The position numbers were made by a program, and so were the translations under genes. Shown piece after piece: positions 1 to 8,214 of a DNA stretch of 64,000 nt (the first letter of the stretch is position 1; every line of letters starts with the position of its first letter). Location of the stretch: NCBI RefSeq assembly GCF_900167125.1, contig NZ_FUYC01000011.1, positions 16,236 through 80,235 on the forward strand, given 5' to 3'. Under the pieces are notes generated by a model that ran no database searches, was not told the DNA's origin, and saw only the letters and a program-made list of their open reading frames with translations. The stretch is from Paucidesulfovibrio gracilis DSM 16080. Its GTDB lineage: Bacteria; Desulfobacterota; Desulfovibrionia; Desulfovibrionales; Desulfovibrionaceae.

Positions 1-9
1 TCCGTGTGA

Positions 10-37
10 CGGGCCGGGACCGCTCGATCCCGGCCCG
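10..37 (-). terminator. Hairpin downstream of the DASS transporter
   Basis: A perfect 10-bp inverted repeat (arms 10-19 and 28-37, 8-nt loop) lies just past the transporter stop codon. The stem is very GC-rich, but no T tract follows on the minus strand, so it may be a non-canonical terminator or an mRNA 3' stabiliser. Confidence 0.5.
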
Positions 38-42
38 GTCCG

Positions 43-1470
43 TTAATTGAACAGTCCGATCCACGACCAGTAGGTGTAGACCATGATGGACATGAAGGTT
101 GCGCCGAAGATGCTCATGATCGCACCCACCTTGATCAGCTCGTGGGTGGTGATCTCCTCGGTGGCCAGTCCGATGATGTTGGGCAGGTTGGACACCGGCA
201 GCAAGTACTGGTGCACCACGTTCATGCCCACGAGAATGACGAAGGGGGCCACGTTCATGCCCGCGAACTGGGGCAGAGCCGCCACGGTCAGGGTGTGGGC
301 GATGATCACGGGCGTCAGGGCCGTGGTCTTGGGTCCGCCGCCGGTAAAGAGTACCTGCAGGCAGAGCAGAATCCAGATGAAGATGACCACCTGCAACTTG
401 AGATCCAGCTCGGCCAGAGGCGAGAAGAACGTGGACGCCAGCCAGGAGGCCGCGCCGCTGCTCACCAGCACCGCGCCCATGGAAAGACCGGCACCATACA
501 CGATGAAGATGTTCCAAGGCACCTTGGTCTGGGCCTTTTTCCAGTTCATGATCTGCTGGGGTCCGGGCAGGATCATGGCCAGCACGGACATGAGAGCCAC
601 CAGCGTGGTGGAAAGGTGGTGGATGGAACTCGTGGCCCACAGGCCCAACGTGGCCAGGAACACGATCAGGGTATACTTTTCCTTGAAGGTCGCGGGTCCG
701 AGTTCGGCCAGCTCACGGTTCACCAATGCGCGGCCAGCGGACACGTCCTTCACGTCCGGGGGGAACAGCTTGATGATGATGGGCACGGCCAGGAAACCGC
801 AGACGATCGCCGGCGGCGCACCGATCTTGAACCACTCGCCCCAGGTGACCAGGGTGCCGGTGGCGTCCTCAAGCAGGCTCACGGTGATGGGGTTGGCCGC
901 ATGCGAGGTGAGCACCGCGATGCAGAACATGGTACCCGTGATGGTCACGACAAAGATCAAGCCCTTGACCATGCTGCTCTGGCCCTTTTCCGCGCCAAAC
1001 GCGATGCCCATCTGGGTGATGATGGGCAGCACCAGCAGCGTCTTGGCCGCCAGCGAGGGAATAAAGAACGTCATGATCAGACAGATCACCGCCATGGCCC
1101 AGTACAGGCCCGTGGCGGTTTTACCCAGCTTGCTGATGGTCAGCAGGGCGATGCGGCGCGAGATGCCGCTCTCCCCCATGCAGGCCGCCATGATCATGCC
1201 CAGAGTCACGATCCAAACGCCGCCGCTGGCATAGCCCGACAAGGCCTGCTTCAGGCTGGCTGCCCCGAAAAGCACCAAAAAGCCGACAATGCAAAAACCG
1301 CTTTGTGCATCGTCGAGCGCCTGGGTCATCCAGACGATGACCGCAAAAATTCCGACTCCCAGGGCCACCTTGCCCTGGTACCCGAGTCCTTCGATTTCCG
1401 GTGTGACGAAAATCATGGAGAGCATGCCTAATACGGCAAGCCCGAGACTGATAAACTGTTTCTTCGTCAA
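43..1470 (-). CDS. DASS/SLC13-family anion:Na+ symporter
   Basis: Predicted 475-aa inner-membrane carrier of the divalent anion:sodium symporter family, which moves dicarboxylates, sulfate or related anions. The protein is almost wholly hydrophobic, with a dozen or so membrane segments, and has family-type stretches near the C-terminus (LPVSNLPNIIGLATEE). I start it at a TTG (complement of 1468-1470), 5 nt after GGGAGG; the upstream ATG at 1593 would add 41 polar, low-complexity residues with no ribosome site. It follows sucD on the same strand after a gap of about 530 nt, so it probably has its own promoter. A C4-dicarboxylate substrate would fit the neighbouring 2-oxoglutarate/succinate genes, but sulfate cannot be excluded. 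Confidence 0.8.
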   Translation of the reverse strand: MTKKQFISLGLAVLGMLSMIFVTPEIEGLGYQGKVALGVGIFAVIVWMTQALDDAQSGFCIVGFLVLFGAASLKQALSGYASGGVWIVTLGMIMAACMGESGISRRIALLTISKLGKTATGLYWAMAVICLIMTFFIPSLAAKTLLVLPIITQMGIAFGAEKGQSSMVKGLIFVVTITGTMFCIAVLTSHAANPITVSLLEDATGTLVTWGEWFKIGAPPAIVCGFLAVPIIIKLFPPDVKDVSAGRALVNRELAELGPATFKEKYTLIVFLATLGLWATSSIHHLSTTLVALMSVLAMILPGPQQIMNWKKAQTKVPWNIFIVYGAGLSMGAVLVSSGAASWLASTFFSPLAELDLKLQVVIFIWILLCLQVLFTGGGPKTTALTPVIIAHTLTVAALPQFAGMNVAPFVILVGMNVVHQYLLPVSNLPNIIGLATEEITTHELIKVGAIMSIFGATFMSIMVYTYWSWIGLFN

Positions 1471-1999
1471 GGGATCCTCCCTCAGAATACAAGTAGTCTC
1501 CACACAACTTGCGTTGCCCGTGCGGACACCTCTTGGACCGCCCCCTGCCGATGCCGTATCCCCCGTACCCTCCGGGACCGCATCGGCGACCATCTCGACG
1601 GATCACTCCGTCACCGGGCCGGTCCTGTCTCCAAGTCCGCACTTCCTCCATTACCGTCGAGCGGTCACGGCCACGCGAACGATCACGGCAGAGACCGGTC
1701 AAACCAGTGCAGGACGAACTTCGCCTTGCCGACCGGCCCGGTGATCCCGGGTTATGCGTACACCGCGGCCTCAAACCCTTCGCCGCGTTTGGCTGATTTT
1801 AAATCGAAAAATCAGCAAGTTACACTCTTCACAAGCCTGCACAAAACGCAGGCATCCCCCTCCGTAGACCCAAGAAGGCGCAACGGCTCCGCAATATGGC
1901 CGGGAAGACCGGACGGGGGGATGGCGCGTCTATCCACACGCTGGGGAGCCCGTCCGGTCCCCGGCCACAGCACCGCAGATGCGGCGCTGATGGTCGAAT
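1471..1999. other. Intergenic leader rich in inverted repeats
   Basis: No gene is supported in this gap of about 530 nt between sucD and the transporter. It holds three inverted repeats: a 14-bp perfect pair at 1611-1624 and 1731-1744, a 9-bp hairpin with A/T-rich arms at 1792-1816, and a long imperfect stem at 1898-1966. The only AT-rich patch, about 1790-1850, is the likeliest place for the transporter promoter, but no convincing -35/-10 pair is visible. Confidence 0.5.
1898..1966 (-). terminator. Long hairpin after sucD
   Basis: Arms 1907-1917 and 1949-1959 match perfectly over 11 bp, and the outer arms GGCCGGG (1898-1904) and CCGGCC (1961-1966) extend the stem across a small internal loop. 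It starts about 35 nt past the sucD stop. There is no T run, so it may terminate or stabilise the kor-suc mRNA. Confidence 0.45.
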
Positions 2000-2875
2000 C
2001 TATTTACCGAGCGCTTCGGCCACGGTGCGGCCCAGGCTGCCCAGTTCCTTGACCACGGTGACGCCCGCGTCTTCCAAAGCCGCGATCTTGTCCTCGCCGC
2101 GTCCCTTGGAACCGCTGATGATGGCGCCCGCGTGTCCCATGCGCTTGCCCGCAGGGGCAGTGAGTCCGGCAATAAAACCGAACACCGGCTTGGGATAGTT
2201 GGTTTCCTTGATGTAGGCCGCGGCCTTTTCCTCGTTGTCGCCGCCGATTTCGCCCAGCATGCACACGGCCTCGGTGTCCGGGTCGTTGCGGAACATTTCC
2301 AGCAGGTCGATGAACTTCAGGCCCGGGACCGGGTCGCCGCCGATGCCGATGCAGGTGCTCTGGCCCAGGCCCGCGCTGGTGAGCTGGTGCACGGCTTCAT
2401 AGGTGAGGGTGCCGGAACGGCTGATCAGGCCCACGGTGCCGGGACGATGGATGTAGTCCGGCATAATGCCGATCTTGCATTTGCCGGGGCTGATCACGCC
2501 GGGGCAGTTCGGCCCGATGAGCATGGTGCCGCGTTCCTTGAGAAAGGCCTTGCAGCGGACCATGTCCAGCACGGGAATGTGTTCGGTGATGAGGATGACG
2601 AGCTTGATGCCCGCCTCGGCGGCTTCGCAGGCGGAATCAGCGGACGCGCCCGCCGGGACGAAGATGATGCTGGTGTCCGCGCCCGTGGCGTCCACGGCTT
2701 CCTTCATGGTGTTGTACACGGGCAGGCCCAGGGCTTCCTGGCCGCCCTTGCCCGGAGTGACTCCGGCCACGATGTTGGTGCCGTAGTCCAGCATTTTCTG
2801 GCCGTGGAAACTTCCTTCGCGGCCGGTCAGCCCCTGAACGATCACACGGGTGTTTTCATTGACGAGAATACTCAT
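2000..2875 (-). CDS. sucD: Succinyl-CoA synthetase, alpha subunit
   Basis: 291-aa alpha subunit of succinyl-CoA synthetase (ADP- or GDP-forming). It binds CoA in the N-terminal Rossmann domain and carries the phosphorylated histidine during conversion of succinyl-CoA to succinate with nucleotide triphosphate formation. The active-site segment RMGHAGAI places the phospho-His at about residue 248, and the CoA/phosphate segment [12 protein letters not shown] is clear. The start is the ATG within the ATGA overlap with the sucC stop; the 27 residues upstream are sucC reading through in another frame. The length is normal. As the last gene of the kor-suc operon it probably draws succinyl-CoA made by KorABCD. 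Confidence 0.96.
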   Translation of the reverse strand: MSILVNENTRVIVQGLTGREGSFHGQKMLDYGTNIVAGVTPGKGGQEALGLPVYNTMKEAVDATGADTSIIFVPAGASADSACEAAEAGIKLVILITEHIPVLDMVRCKAFLKERGTMLIGPNCPGVISPGKCKIGIMPDYIHRPGTVGLISRSGTLTYEAVHQLTSAGLGQSTCIGIGGDPVPGLKFIDLLEMFRNDPDTEAVCMLGEIGGDNEEKAAAYIKETNYPKPVFGFIAGLTAPAGKRMGHAGAIISGSKGRGEDKIAALEDAGVTVVKELGSLGRTVAEALGK

Positions 2876-4044
2876 GAGCGGGCCTCCCGGGTCAGTTCGG
2901 CGATGCAGCGGGCCGCTTCGGTCATGGAGTCGGCCGAAGTGAAGTTCATGCCGCATTCCTTGAGGATACGCCGTCCCTCTTCCACGTTGGTGCCTTCCAT
3001 GCGCACCACCACGGGCAGGGTCAGATTCAGTTTTTTCGCGGCCTGGACCACACCCTCGGCCACGATGTCGCAGCGAAGAATGCCGCCGAAGATATTGATC
3101 AGAATACCGCGGACATTGGGATCGGAAAGCATGACCTCAAAGCCCTTGGAAACCATTTCCACGTTGGCGCCGCCGCCCGCGTCCAGGAAGTTGGCGGGTT
3201 CGGCTCCGGCCTGCTTTACGGCGTCCATGGTGGCCATGGCCAGGCCCGCACCGTTGACCATGGTCCCCACATAGCCGTCCAGCTTGACGTAGTTGACGCC
3301 CAGCTCCGCGGCCTTGCGCTCCAGGGGATCCTCTTCCTCGGGATCCTCCATGGCCTTGATCTCCGGGTGGCGCTTCAGGGCGCTCTCATCGAAGTTCATC
3401 TTGGCGTCCAGCGCGATGAGGTCGCCTTCCTCGGTCACGGCCAGGGGGTTGATCTCCACCTGGGTGGCGTCCTTTTCCACACAAAGCCGCAGCAGATTGG
3501 TGATGAAGGAGACACCCTTGCCAACCTGCTGCGGGGTGAGACCGCACCCGAACAGCAACTGTCGGGCCTGGTACGGCCAAATGTGATGCCCACCGTCCAG
3601 ACGGGTGGTGAAAATTCGCTCGGGGTGCGTTTCCGCAACCTCTTCAATGTCCATGCCGCCATCCGGGGAGGCCATGACCGTGAGGCACTCGGCCCCGCGA
3701 TCCAGCACCACGGCCAGGTACAATTCCTGCGCAATGGCCGTTCCCTGCTCCACCCAGACGTTGTTGACCTTTTTGCCTTCCGGCCCGGTCTGGTGCGTCA
3801 CCAGCTGCATGCCGATGATCTGCTCCGCAGCGGTCTCGACCTCGTCCAAGGTCTTGCAGACCTTGACGCCGCCGCCCTTGCCGCGGCCGCCCGCATGGAT
3901 CTGGGCCTTGACCACCCGGATGGGTCCGGGCAGGCCTTCGCCCACCTTGCGCGCCTCGGCGGGCGTGGCGGCCACGCCCCCCACCGGGACTGGAACGCCA
4001 TATTCCGCCAACAGTCCCTTGGCCTGATACTCGTGAATGTTCAT
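2872..4044 (-). CDS. sucC: Succinyl-CoA synthetase, beta subunit
   Basis: 390-aa beta subunit with an N-terminal ATP-grasp domain ([20 protein letters not shown], glycine-rich [10 protein letters not shown] near residue 50) and a C-terminal domain with the [12 protein letters not shown] segment that pairs with SucD. It supplies the nucleotide site for substrate-level phosphorylation coupled to succinyl-CoA cleavage. It overlaps sucD by 4 nt, so the subunits are probably translationally coupled. A 90-nt gap with a strong hairpin separates it from korC upstream. The length is typical of the bacterial family. Confidence 0.96.
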   Translation of the reverse strand: MNIHEYQAKGLLAEYGVPVPVGGVAATPAEARKVGEGLPGPIRVVKAQIHAGGRGKGGGVKVCKTLDEVETAAEQIIGMQLVTHQTGPEGKKVNNVWVEQGTAIAQELYLAVVLDRGAECLTVMASPDGGMDIEEVAETHPERIFTTRLDGGHHIWPYQARQLLFGCGLTPQQVGKGVSFITNLLRLCVEKDATQVEINPLAVTEEGDLIALDAKMNFDESALKRHPEIKAMEDPEEEDPLERKAAELGVNYVKLDGYVGTMVNGAGLAMATMDAVKQAGAEPANFLDAGGGANVEMVSKGFEVMLSDPNVRGILINIFGGILRCDIVAEGVVQAAKKLNLTLPVVVRMEGTNVEEGRRILKECGMNFTSADSMTEAARCIAELTREARS

Positions 4045-4066
4045 GAAAACTCCTGTGCTTTGGCCG

Positions 4067-4086
4067 CCCCGCGCCGCTGCGCGGGG
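4067..4086 (-). other. Intercistronic hairpin between korC and sucC
   Basis: A perfect 8-bp GC stem (4067-4074 and 4079-4086) with a 4-nt loop lies in the 90-nt gap inside the kor-suc operon. It could protect the upstream or downstream mRNA half, or attenuate transcription, and so set different levels of Kor and Suc proteins. Confidence 0.4.
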
Positions 4087-4134
4087 ACGACCGTACCGAG
4101 GGACGACGTGCGGTCCTGCCGTCCCTGCCTTGGT

Positions 4135-4686
4135 TTACACCTGCGCCATATAGGGCTGGGCCAATTCCTCGCCGAGCCGCAAGGCTTCCTGGTTGGACGC
4201 AAAATGCGCCTTGGCGAAGCGACGCTCCACCACCCGCTCCAACGAGGACAATTTGACGATCCCCGTGAGTGTGGTCAATGCCCCAAGCACACAGATGTTG
4301 AAGGCCACGGCCTTGCCCAGCCGGGCCAGCACATTTTTATACATGGGAATGCCGATCTGTTCCGCATCCACACGGGGATTCGGTTGTACCAGATCACAGT
4401 CATATAAGCACAGTCCGCCCGGACGAATCAGGGGCAGATATTTATTGGACGCTTCCTCGGTGAGGGCCACCAGGATATTGGGCTGCAACACCTTGGGGAA
4501 GAAAATTTCCGAATCGGAAATAATCACGTCGGAACGCGTTGCCCCGCCGCGGGCCTCCGGGCCGTAGGACTGGGACTGCACCGCGGTGAGGTTCTCCTCC
4601 AGGGCAGCGGTCTCCGCCAGCAGGATGGCCATGGTGATGACGCCCTGCCCGCCGGAACCGGACAACAGAAAACGATACCTTTCCAT
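4135..4686 (-). CDS. korC: 2-oxoglutarate:ferredoxin oxidoreductase, gamma subunit
   Basis: 183-aa gamma subunit of a four-subunit 2-oxoacid:ferredoxin oxidoreductase. The N-terminal SGSGGQGVITMAILLAETA is the characteristic glycine-rich start of this subunit, and the SYGPEARGGATRSDVIIS segment is family-typical. It follows korB by 6 nt and is the fourth gene of the operon. Its role is structural and in CoA interaction; it carries no cofactor-binding cysteine motif. The link to sucCD favours 2-oxoglutarate as substrate over pyruvate or branched-chain keto acids. Confidence 0.9.
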   Translation of the reverse strand: MERYRFLLSGSGGQGVITMAILLAETAALEENLTAVQSQSYGPEARGGATRSDVIISDSEIFFPKVLQPNILVALTEEASNKYLPLIRPGGLCLYDCDLVQPNPRVDAEQIGIPMYKNVLARLGKAVAFNICVLGALTTLTGIVKLSSLERVVERRFAKAHFASNQEALRLGEELAQPYMAQV

Positions 4687-4692
4687 GAGGTT

Positions 4693-5496
4693 TTACTCCT
4701 TGCCTTCCGCCAGAGCGATGACGTTCTGGTACTCTTCGCAGTACTCGGGCCGCTCGCGTTCCACAAACACGCCGCGAGGAATCAGATTTTGATTTTCCTC
4801 CAGCTTTTTGGAACCCAGGGGAGCGGTGTTGTCGCGGTAGTATTCCAGCAGCTGCACGGCGCCGCCCATCTTGTTCTTCCGGCCGAAGTACGTGGGGCAT
4901 TGCACCATGACTTCCACTACGGAGAATCCCTTGTGCTCAATGGCCTTGGTCAGGATCTTGCTCAGTTCCTTGACATGGAAGGCGGTGGTGCGGGCCACGA
5001 ATGTGGCTCCGGCGCCCCTGGCCAGCTCAACGGCATCGAAATCGTCGTCAATGCTGCGGTAGGGCGCGGTGGTGGCCAACACGCCCCGGCCGGAAAGCGG
5101 GGAATACTGTCCGCCGGTCATGCCGTAGATGCGGTTATTCAGCACGATGGCGGTCATATCGATATTGCGTCGGCAGGCGTGGATAAAGTGGTTGCCGCCG
5201 ATGGCCATGGCGTCGCCGTCGCCCATGGGCACGACCACGTTCAGCTCGGGCTTGGTCATTTTGATGCCCGTGGCGCAAGGCAGGGCGCGGCCATGCATGG
5301 TGTGCATGGTGTGGAAATCCACATAGCCGGAAATGCGGGCGGAGCAGCCGATGCCCGAAACCATGCACATGGAGGTCGGGTCCAGTCCCAGCTTATCCAC
5401 CACGTGCAGCAGGCTGTTCAGCACGGTGCCGTGGCCGCAGCCCGGGCACCAGATGTGCGGAAAAAAGCGCTCGCGGATGAGATCTCGAAAAGCCAT
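4693..5496 (-). CDS. korB: 2-oxoglutarate:ferredoxin oxidoreductase, beta subunit (TPP-binding)
   Basis: 267-aa beta subunit binding thiamine pyrophosphate and a [4Fe-4S] cluster. Visible motifs are WCPGCGHG near the N-terminus (cluster cysteines), SGIGCS, and the TPP/Mg motif MGDGDAMAIGGNHF followed by LNNRIYGMTGGQYSP. I start at the ATG 3 nt past a purine-rich GGAAGGGGG site; the earlier in-frame ATG adds seven residues inside korA. The complex decarboxylates 2-oxoglutarate to succinyl-CoA and passes electrons to ferredoxin, running the oxidative or, in reverse, the reductive branch of the TCA cycle. Confidence 0.93.
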   Translation of the reverse strand: MAFRDLIRERFFPHIWCPGCGHGTVLNSLLHVVDKLGLDPTSMCMVSGIGCSARISGYVDFHTMHTMHGRALPCATGIKMTKPELNVVVPMGDGDAMAIGGNHFIHACRRNIDMTAIVLNNRIYGMTGGQYSPLSGRGVLATTAPYRSIDDDFDAVELARGAGATFVARTTAFHVKELSKILTKAIEHKGFSVVEVMVQCPTYFGRKNKMGGAVQLLEYYRDNTAPLGSKKLEENQNLIPRGVFVERERPEYCEEYQNVIALAEGKE

Positions 5497-5497
5497 G

Positions 5498-6655
5498 TTA
5501 CACCCCCTTCCCTTCAATCACGCGCATGACGTTGCCGATGTCCGTCGGTGTCACGAGCGTTCCGTCAACTCGGTTCACAAGATAGACATGGTCGGGGTTG
5601 TCCACGGCCTGCTTCACTTGCGCCATGACCTGTCCCATGTTCATTTCCACTACAAAGACGCTCTTGGCGTTGGCGGTCTTCTCGCGCACCAATTCCTTGG
5701 GGAACGGCCAGATGGTCTGCAGCTCCAGCAGGCCGACGCGGTGTCCCTTTTGCCGTCTGGTCTCCACCAGATGGCGGGCGCTGCGGGCTGCGGAGCCGTA
5801 GGAAATGAGCACGCTCTCGGCGTCTTCCATGTAGAATTCCTTCCAACGCGCCAGCTCGTTGACCCGGCCTTCAATCTTGTCCACCAGGTGGTGCACCAGC
5901 TTGTTGACCTGCTCGGGCTGCTCCGTAGGAAAGCCCCAGATGTCGTGATACAAGCCCGTGACGTGGTAGCGATGAATATCGCCGTAGTCGGACATGGGCA
6001 GACGGCCGTCTTCCCGGGGCAGGTAGGGGTGATAGTTGACGCCGGGCTTGACGGCCGTGCGCAAACGCTCGGTGACGGGCAGTTCGCCTGCCGGGGGGAT
6101 CACCAGACGCTCACGCATGTGCCCCATGACCTCGTCGAAGAGCAGGATGACGGGAGTGCGGTAGGCCTCCGCAATGTTGAACGCTTCAACGGTGACGGCA
6201 AACATGTCCTGCACTGTGGAGGCGGTCAGGGTCACGATGGAATGTTCCCCGTGGGTGCCCCAGCGGGCCTGGTTCACATCCGCCTGAGCCACCTTGGTGG
6301 CCAGACCCGTGGACGGACCGGCGCGCTGCACATCCACCACAACGCAGGGAATCTCGGCCATGGCCGCGTAGCCGATGGCCTCTTGTTTCAATGAAAAGCC
6401 GGGTCCGCTCGTGGCGGTCATGGCCTTGGCCCCGGCCAGGGAGGCGCCGCACACCGCGCACATGGAAGCAATTTCATCTTCCATCTGCACGAAGGTGCCG
6501 CCTACCTTGGGCAAATTTTCCGCCAGATGCTCGGCCACTTCCGTGGACGGGGTGATGGGATACCCCGCGAAAAACCGAACTCCGGCATACAACGCGCCGC
6601 GAACGCAGGCCTCGTTGCCCTGAACAAATCGGACGTCCTGCTGAGCCCCACTCAT
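5498..6655 (-). CDS. korA: 2-oxoglutarate:ferredoxin oxidoreductase, alpha subunit
   Basis: 385-aa alpha subunit. The N-terminal pyrimidine-binding half begins with GNEACVRGALYAGVRFFAGYPITPS, the standard opening of KorA/VorB-type subunits, and continues with TATSGPGFSLKQEAIGYAAM. The C-terminal transketolase-like half is also present. Its start overlaps the korD stop (ATGA), giving the order delta-alpha-beta-gamma seen in archaeal and anaerobic bacterial Kor/Vor enzymes. Vor and Kor alpha subunits are hard to tell apart by eye; linkage to sucCD is the main argument for Kor. Confidence 0.92.
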   Translation of the reverse strand: MSGAQQDVRFVQGNEACVRGALYAGVRFFAGYPITPSTEVAEHLAENLPKVGGTFVQMEDEIASMCAVCGASLAGAKAMTATSGPGFSLKQEAIGYAAMAEIPCVVVDVQRAGPSTGLATKVAQADVNQARWGTHGEHSIVTLTASTVQDMFAVTVEAFNIAEAYRTPVILLFDEVMGHMRERLVIPPAGELPVTERLRTAVKPGVNYHPYLPREDGRLPMSDYGDIHRYHVTGLYHDIWGFPTEQPEQVNKLVHHLVDKIEGRVNELARWKEFYMEDAESVLISYGSAARSARHLVETRRQKGHRVGLLELQTIWPFPKELVREKTANAKSVFVVEMNMGQVMAQVKQAVDNPDHVYLVNRVDGTLVTPTDIGNVMRVIEGKGV

Positions 6656-6873
6656 GACCGGGCCTCCTCCGTCACTTTTCCGGTCCCTTTGACCGGCTTG
6701 TTGACCACAATGGCGAGGTCGGGACAGTACAGCTCACACATCCCGCAACCGATGCACAGTTCGGGGTCCACCTGAGCCTTTTCCCCGACAAGCGAGAGAG
6801 CCTTCTTGGGGCAAAACGCCACGCATACGCCGCAGCCCTTGCACCACAACACATTGATCTCGACTGCCTCCAT
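6652..6873 (-). CDS. korD: 2-oxoglutarate:ferredoxin oxidoreductase, delta subunit (2[4Fe-4S] ferredoxin)
   Basis: 73-aa ferredoxin-like subunit with two full cluster motifs, CKGCGVCVAFCP and CIGCGMCELYCP, that relays electrons from the KorAB active site to soluble ferredoxin. The start chosen is MEAVEINVLWC, 6 nt after GGAG; the longer reading frame upstream would add about 90 residues of low-complexity, Arg-rich sequence with no family match. It is the first gene of the operon, so the structured upstream region is likely its 5' leader. Confidence 0.93.
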   Translation of the reverse strand: MEAVEINVLWCKGCGVCVAFCPKKALSLVGEKAQVDPELCIGCGMCELYCPDLAIVVNKPVKGTGKVTEEARS

Positions 6874-6961
6874 GCCGTTCTCCAAAAAATTGACCTTCCG
6901 GCGCTCGGAAAGTCGGTTAAGATAAACAGTTCGCCGAATCACGGACAACGCGGGCTTCACC

Positions 6962-7051
6962 CACGGACCTTGCCGCACCTTGGAGGGCCGCGACGCAGTC
7001 CTCGAAGACCTTGACCGCCAAGGCTCCGTGCCTCCATGCCCCGTGACGGGG
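6962..7051 (-). promoter_or_regulatory. Candidate structured leader/operator of the kor-suc operon
   Basis: On the minus strand CACGGAGCCTTG (complement of 7019-7030) pairs with CAAGGTCCGTG (complement of 6962-6972) with one bulged base, enclosing a near-palindromic core around GTCTTCGAGGAC. A perfect 6+1+6 palindrome at 7039-7051 lies just upstream. The position, 90-180 nt before korD, fits an operator or RNA leader. No known riboswitch class was recognised. Confidence 0.3.
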
Positions 7052-7105
7052 TCGAAAACGTTTCGGCAAAACCAGCATGCTCCATCCTCACTTCGTTGGA
7101 CTGAG

Positions 7106-7129
7106 TGATTGAATGATTGAGTGATTGTA
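7106..7129. repeat. Three tandem 8-bp TGATTGAR repeats
   Basis: Units TGATTGAA, TGATTGAG and TGATTGTA follow each other without gaps in the kor/lipoprotein intergenic region. An array this short may be a regulator-binding array or a slippage-prone repeat; it is not CRISPR-like. Confidence 0.6.
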
Positions 7130-7492
7130 TGACAAGCAGACAAAGGCCGCAACCCCCTTTTTGCAATTAACGGCGTTTCACTTTAAAAACGCCATCAACC
7201 ACCCGTTATCCTGACAAAAAAATGCCGATACTGTCTGAACAACCAATCCGGCCCTCACGAAGCGCAAATGGCTGAACAGGCTCTTTTCATTGGGAAATAT
7301 TCAGAATCATGCATGAGAAGGGATGAGCGCCCACGGCAATCGGTCCCTCGGTTCCGTCACGGCATGCCGTATTGCCTTTCCTTCCCTTTTGTGCCAAAAA
7401 AGCGCCCCTTCAAGGATTTTGTGTACGATTGCGGCACACTGTGGAACCTGACTTCACGCGACACGAACTGACAACGAAACTGAGATGGAACT

Positions 7493-8074
7493 ATGAAGAA
7501 GATTTGTTTGCTGCTGATGTGTCTGGCTGTTTTTCTCGTTTCCGGCTGTGCCGGAACACTTCCGGTCAACTCCTACGAGCCGCAAAACATCGTGCGCTGC
7601 CAGGGAAAAGCCTCCATTGACGAGTTCACCTACGCCCCCTTTGAACGTGGCGAGGTTTCCGAAAAGAATCAGATTCACAATACCGCCCTGGGCAACATCT
7701 ACATCAGTACGGATGTGGCCCAACTGGTGCGGCGCGCCACAGCACTGGAACTGGAAAAGACAGGCATCGCCCTCACGGAGGACGCGCCCTACGCCGTGGA
7801 AGGCGAGGTTACGGATTTCGTCATCGACGACCTGGGATATTCTGTGGATTGGGAATACGCCGTGACCTACAGCATTCGGGACAAGAGCACCAACGCCCTG
7901 GCATTTCAGAAGACCTTCCGCCCCGAGCCGGTCCATTCCGGCAAATTCGGCAGGCCTTCGGACTTTTCCCAGACCGTGAGCGAAATCATCCTCTCGGGAT
8001 ACAACATGTTCATCCACGACCAGGGCGCGCTCAATCTGCTGCGCACGGATCAGCCCGAAGTCGCGGAACAATAG
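7493..8074 (+). CDS. Putative outer-membrane lipoprotein of unknown function
   Basis: 193-aa protein with a type II signal peptide: KK at the N-terminus, a hydrophobic stretch, then the lipobox VSGC with the lipidated Cys at about residue 19. The mature part is soluble, with alternating strand-like segments and no recognised catalytic motif. General layout and size recall the YajG-type lipoproteins, but the match is too weak to name it. It is monocistronic, divergent from the kor operon and followed by a glycosyltransferase gene 140 nt later. Confidence 0.75.
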   Translation: MKKICLLLMCLAVFLVSGCAGTLPVNSYEPQNIVRCQGKASIDEFTYAPFERGEVSEKNQIHNTALGNIYISTDVAQLVRRATALELEKTGIALTEDAPYAVEGEVTDFVIDDLGYSVDWEYAVTYSIRDKSTNALAFQKTFRPEPVHSGKFGRPSDFSQTVSEIILSGYNMFIHDQGALNLLRTDQPEVAEQ

Positions 8075-8214
8075 ACGCACCATCTTCCGGGGATCGGGCT
8101 GCAATACCAGCAGCCTGTTTCCCGGTCTTCCCCGCATCGCAGCGGAATGATCCTTGCCCCCGGCCTGCTCCGAATCACATTGACCCGGGGCAGGGAGCAT
8201 ATTAGACGGGCTGG

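Larger units (their letters stand above)
6874..7492. other. Intergenic region between the kor operon and a divergent lipoprotein gene
   Basis: No coding region is supported here. On the korD side there is an imperfect 11-bp inverted repeat (6962-6972 with 7019-7030, one bulge), a perfect palindrome CCCCGTGACGGGG at 7039-7051 and three tandem 8-bp repeats at 7106-7129. The lipoprotein side (about 7200-7490) is less GC-rich and should hold that gene's promoter. Short frames in the region lack ribosome sites. Confidence 0.5.

Noticed and set aside
142..1431. Long open frame on the plus strand opposite the DASS transporter
   Set aside because: Composition rich in His, Gln, Gly and Arg, no ribosome site; it is the antisense shadow of a GC-rich gene.
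7106..7129. Tandem 8-bp repeats as a CRISPR-like array
   Set aside because: Units are directly adjacent without spacers and far too short.
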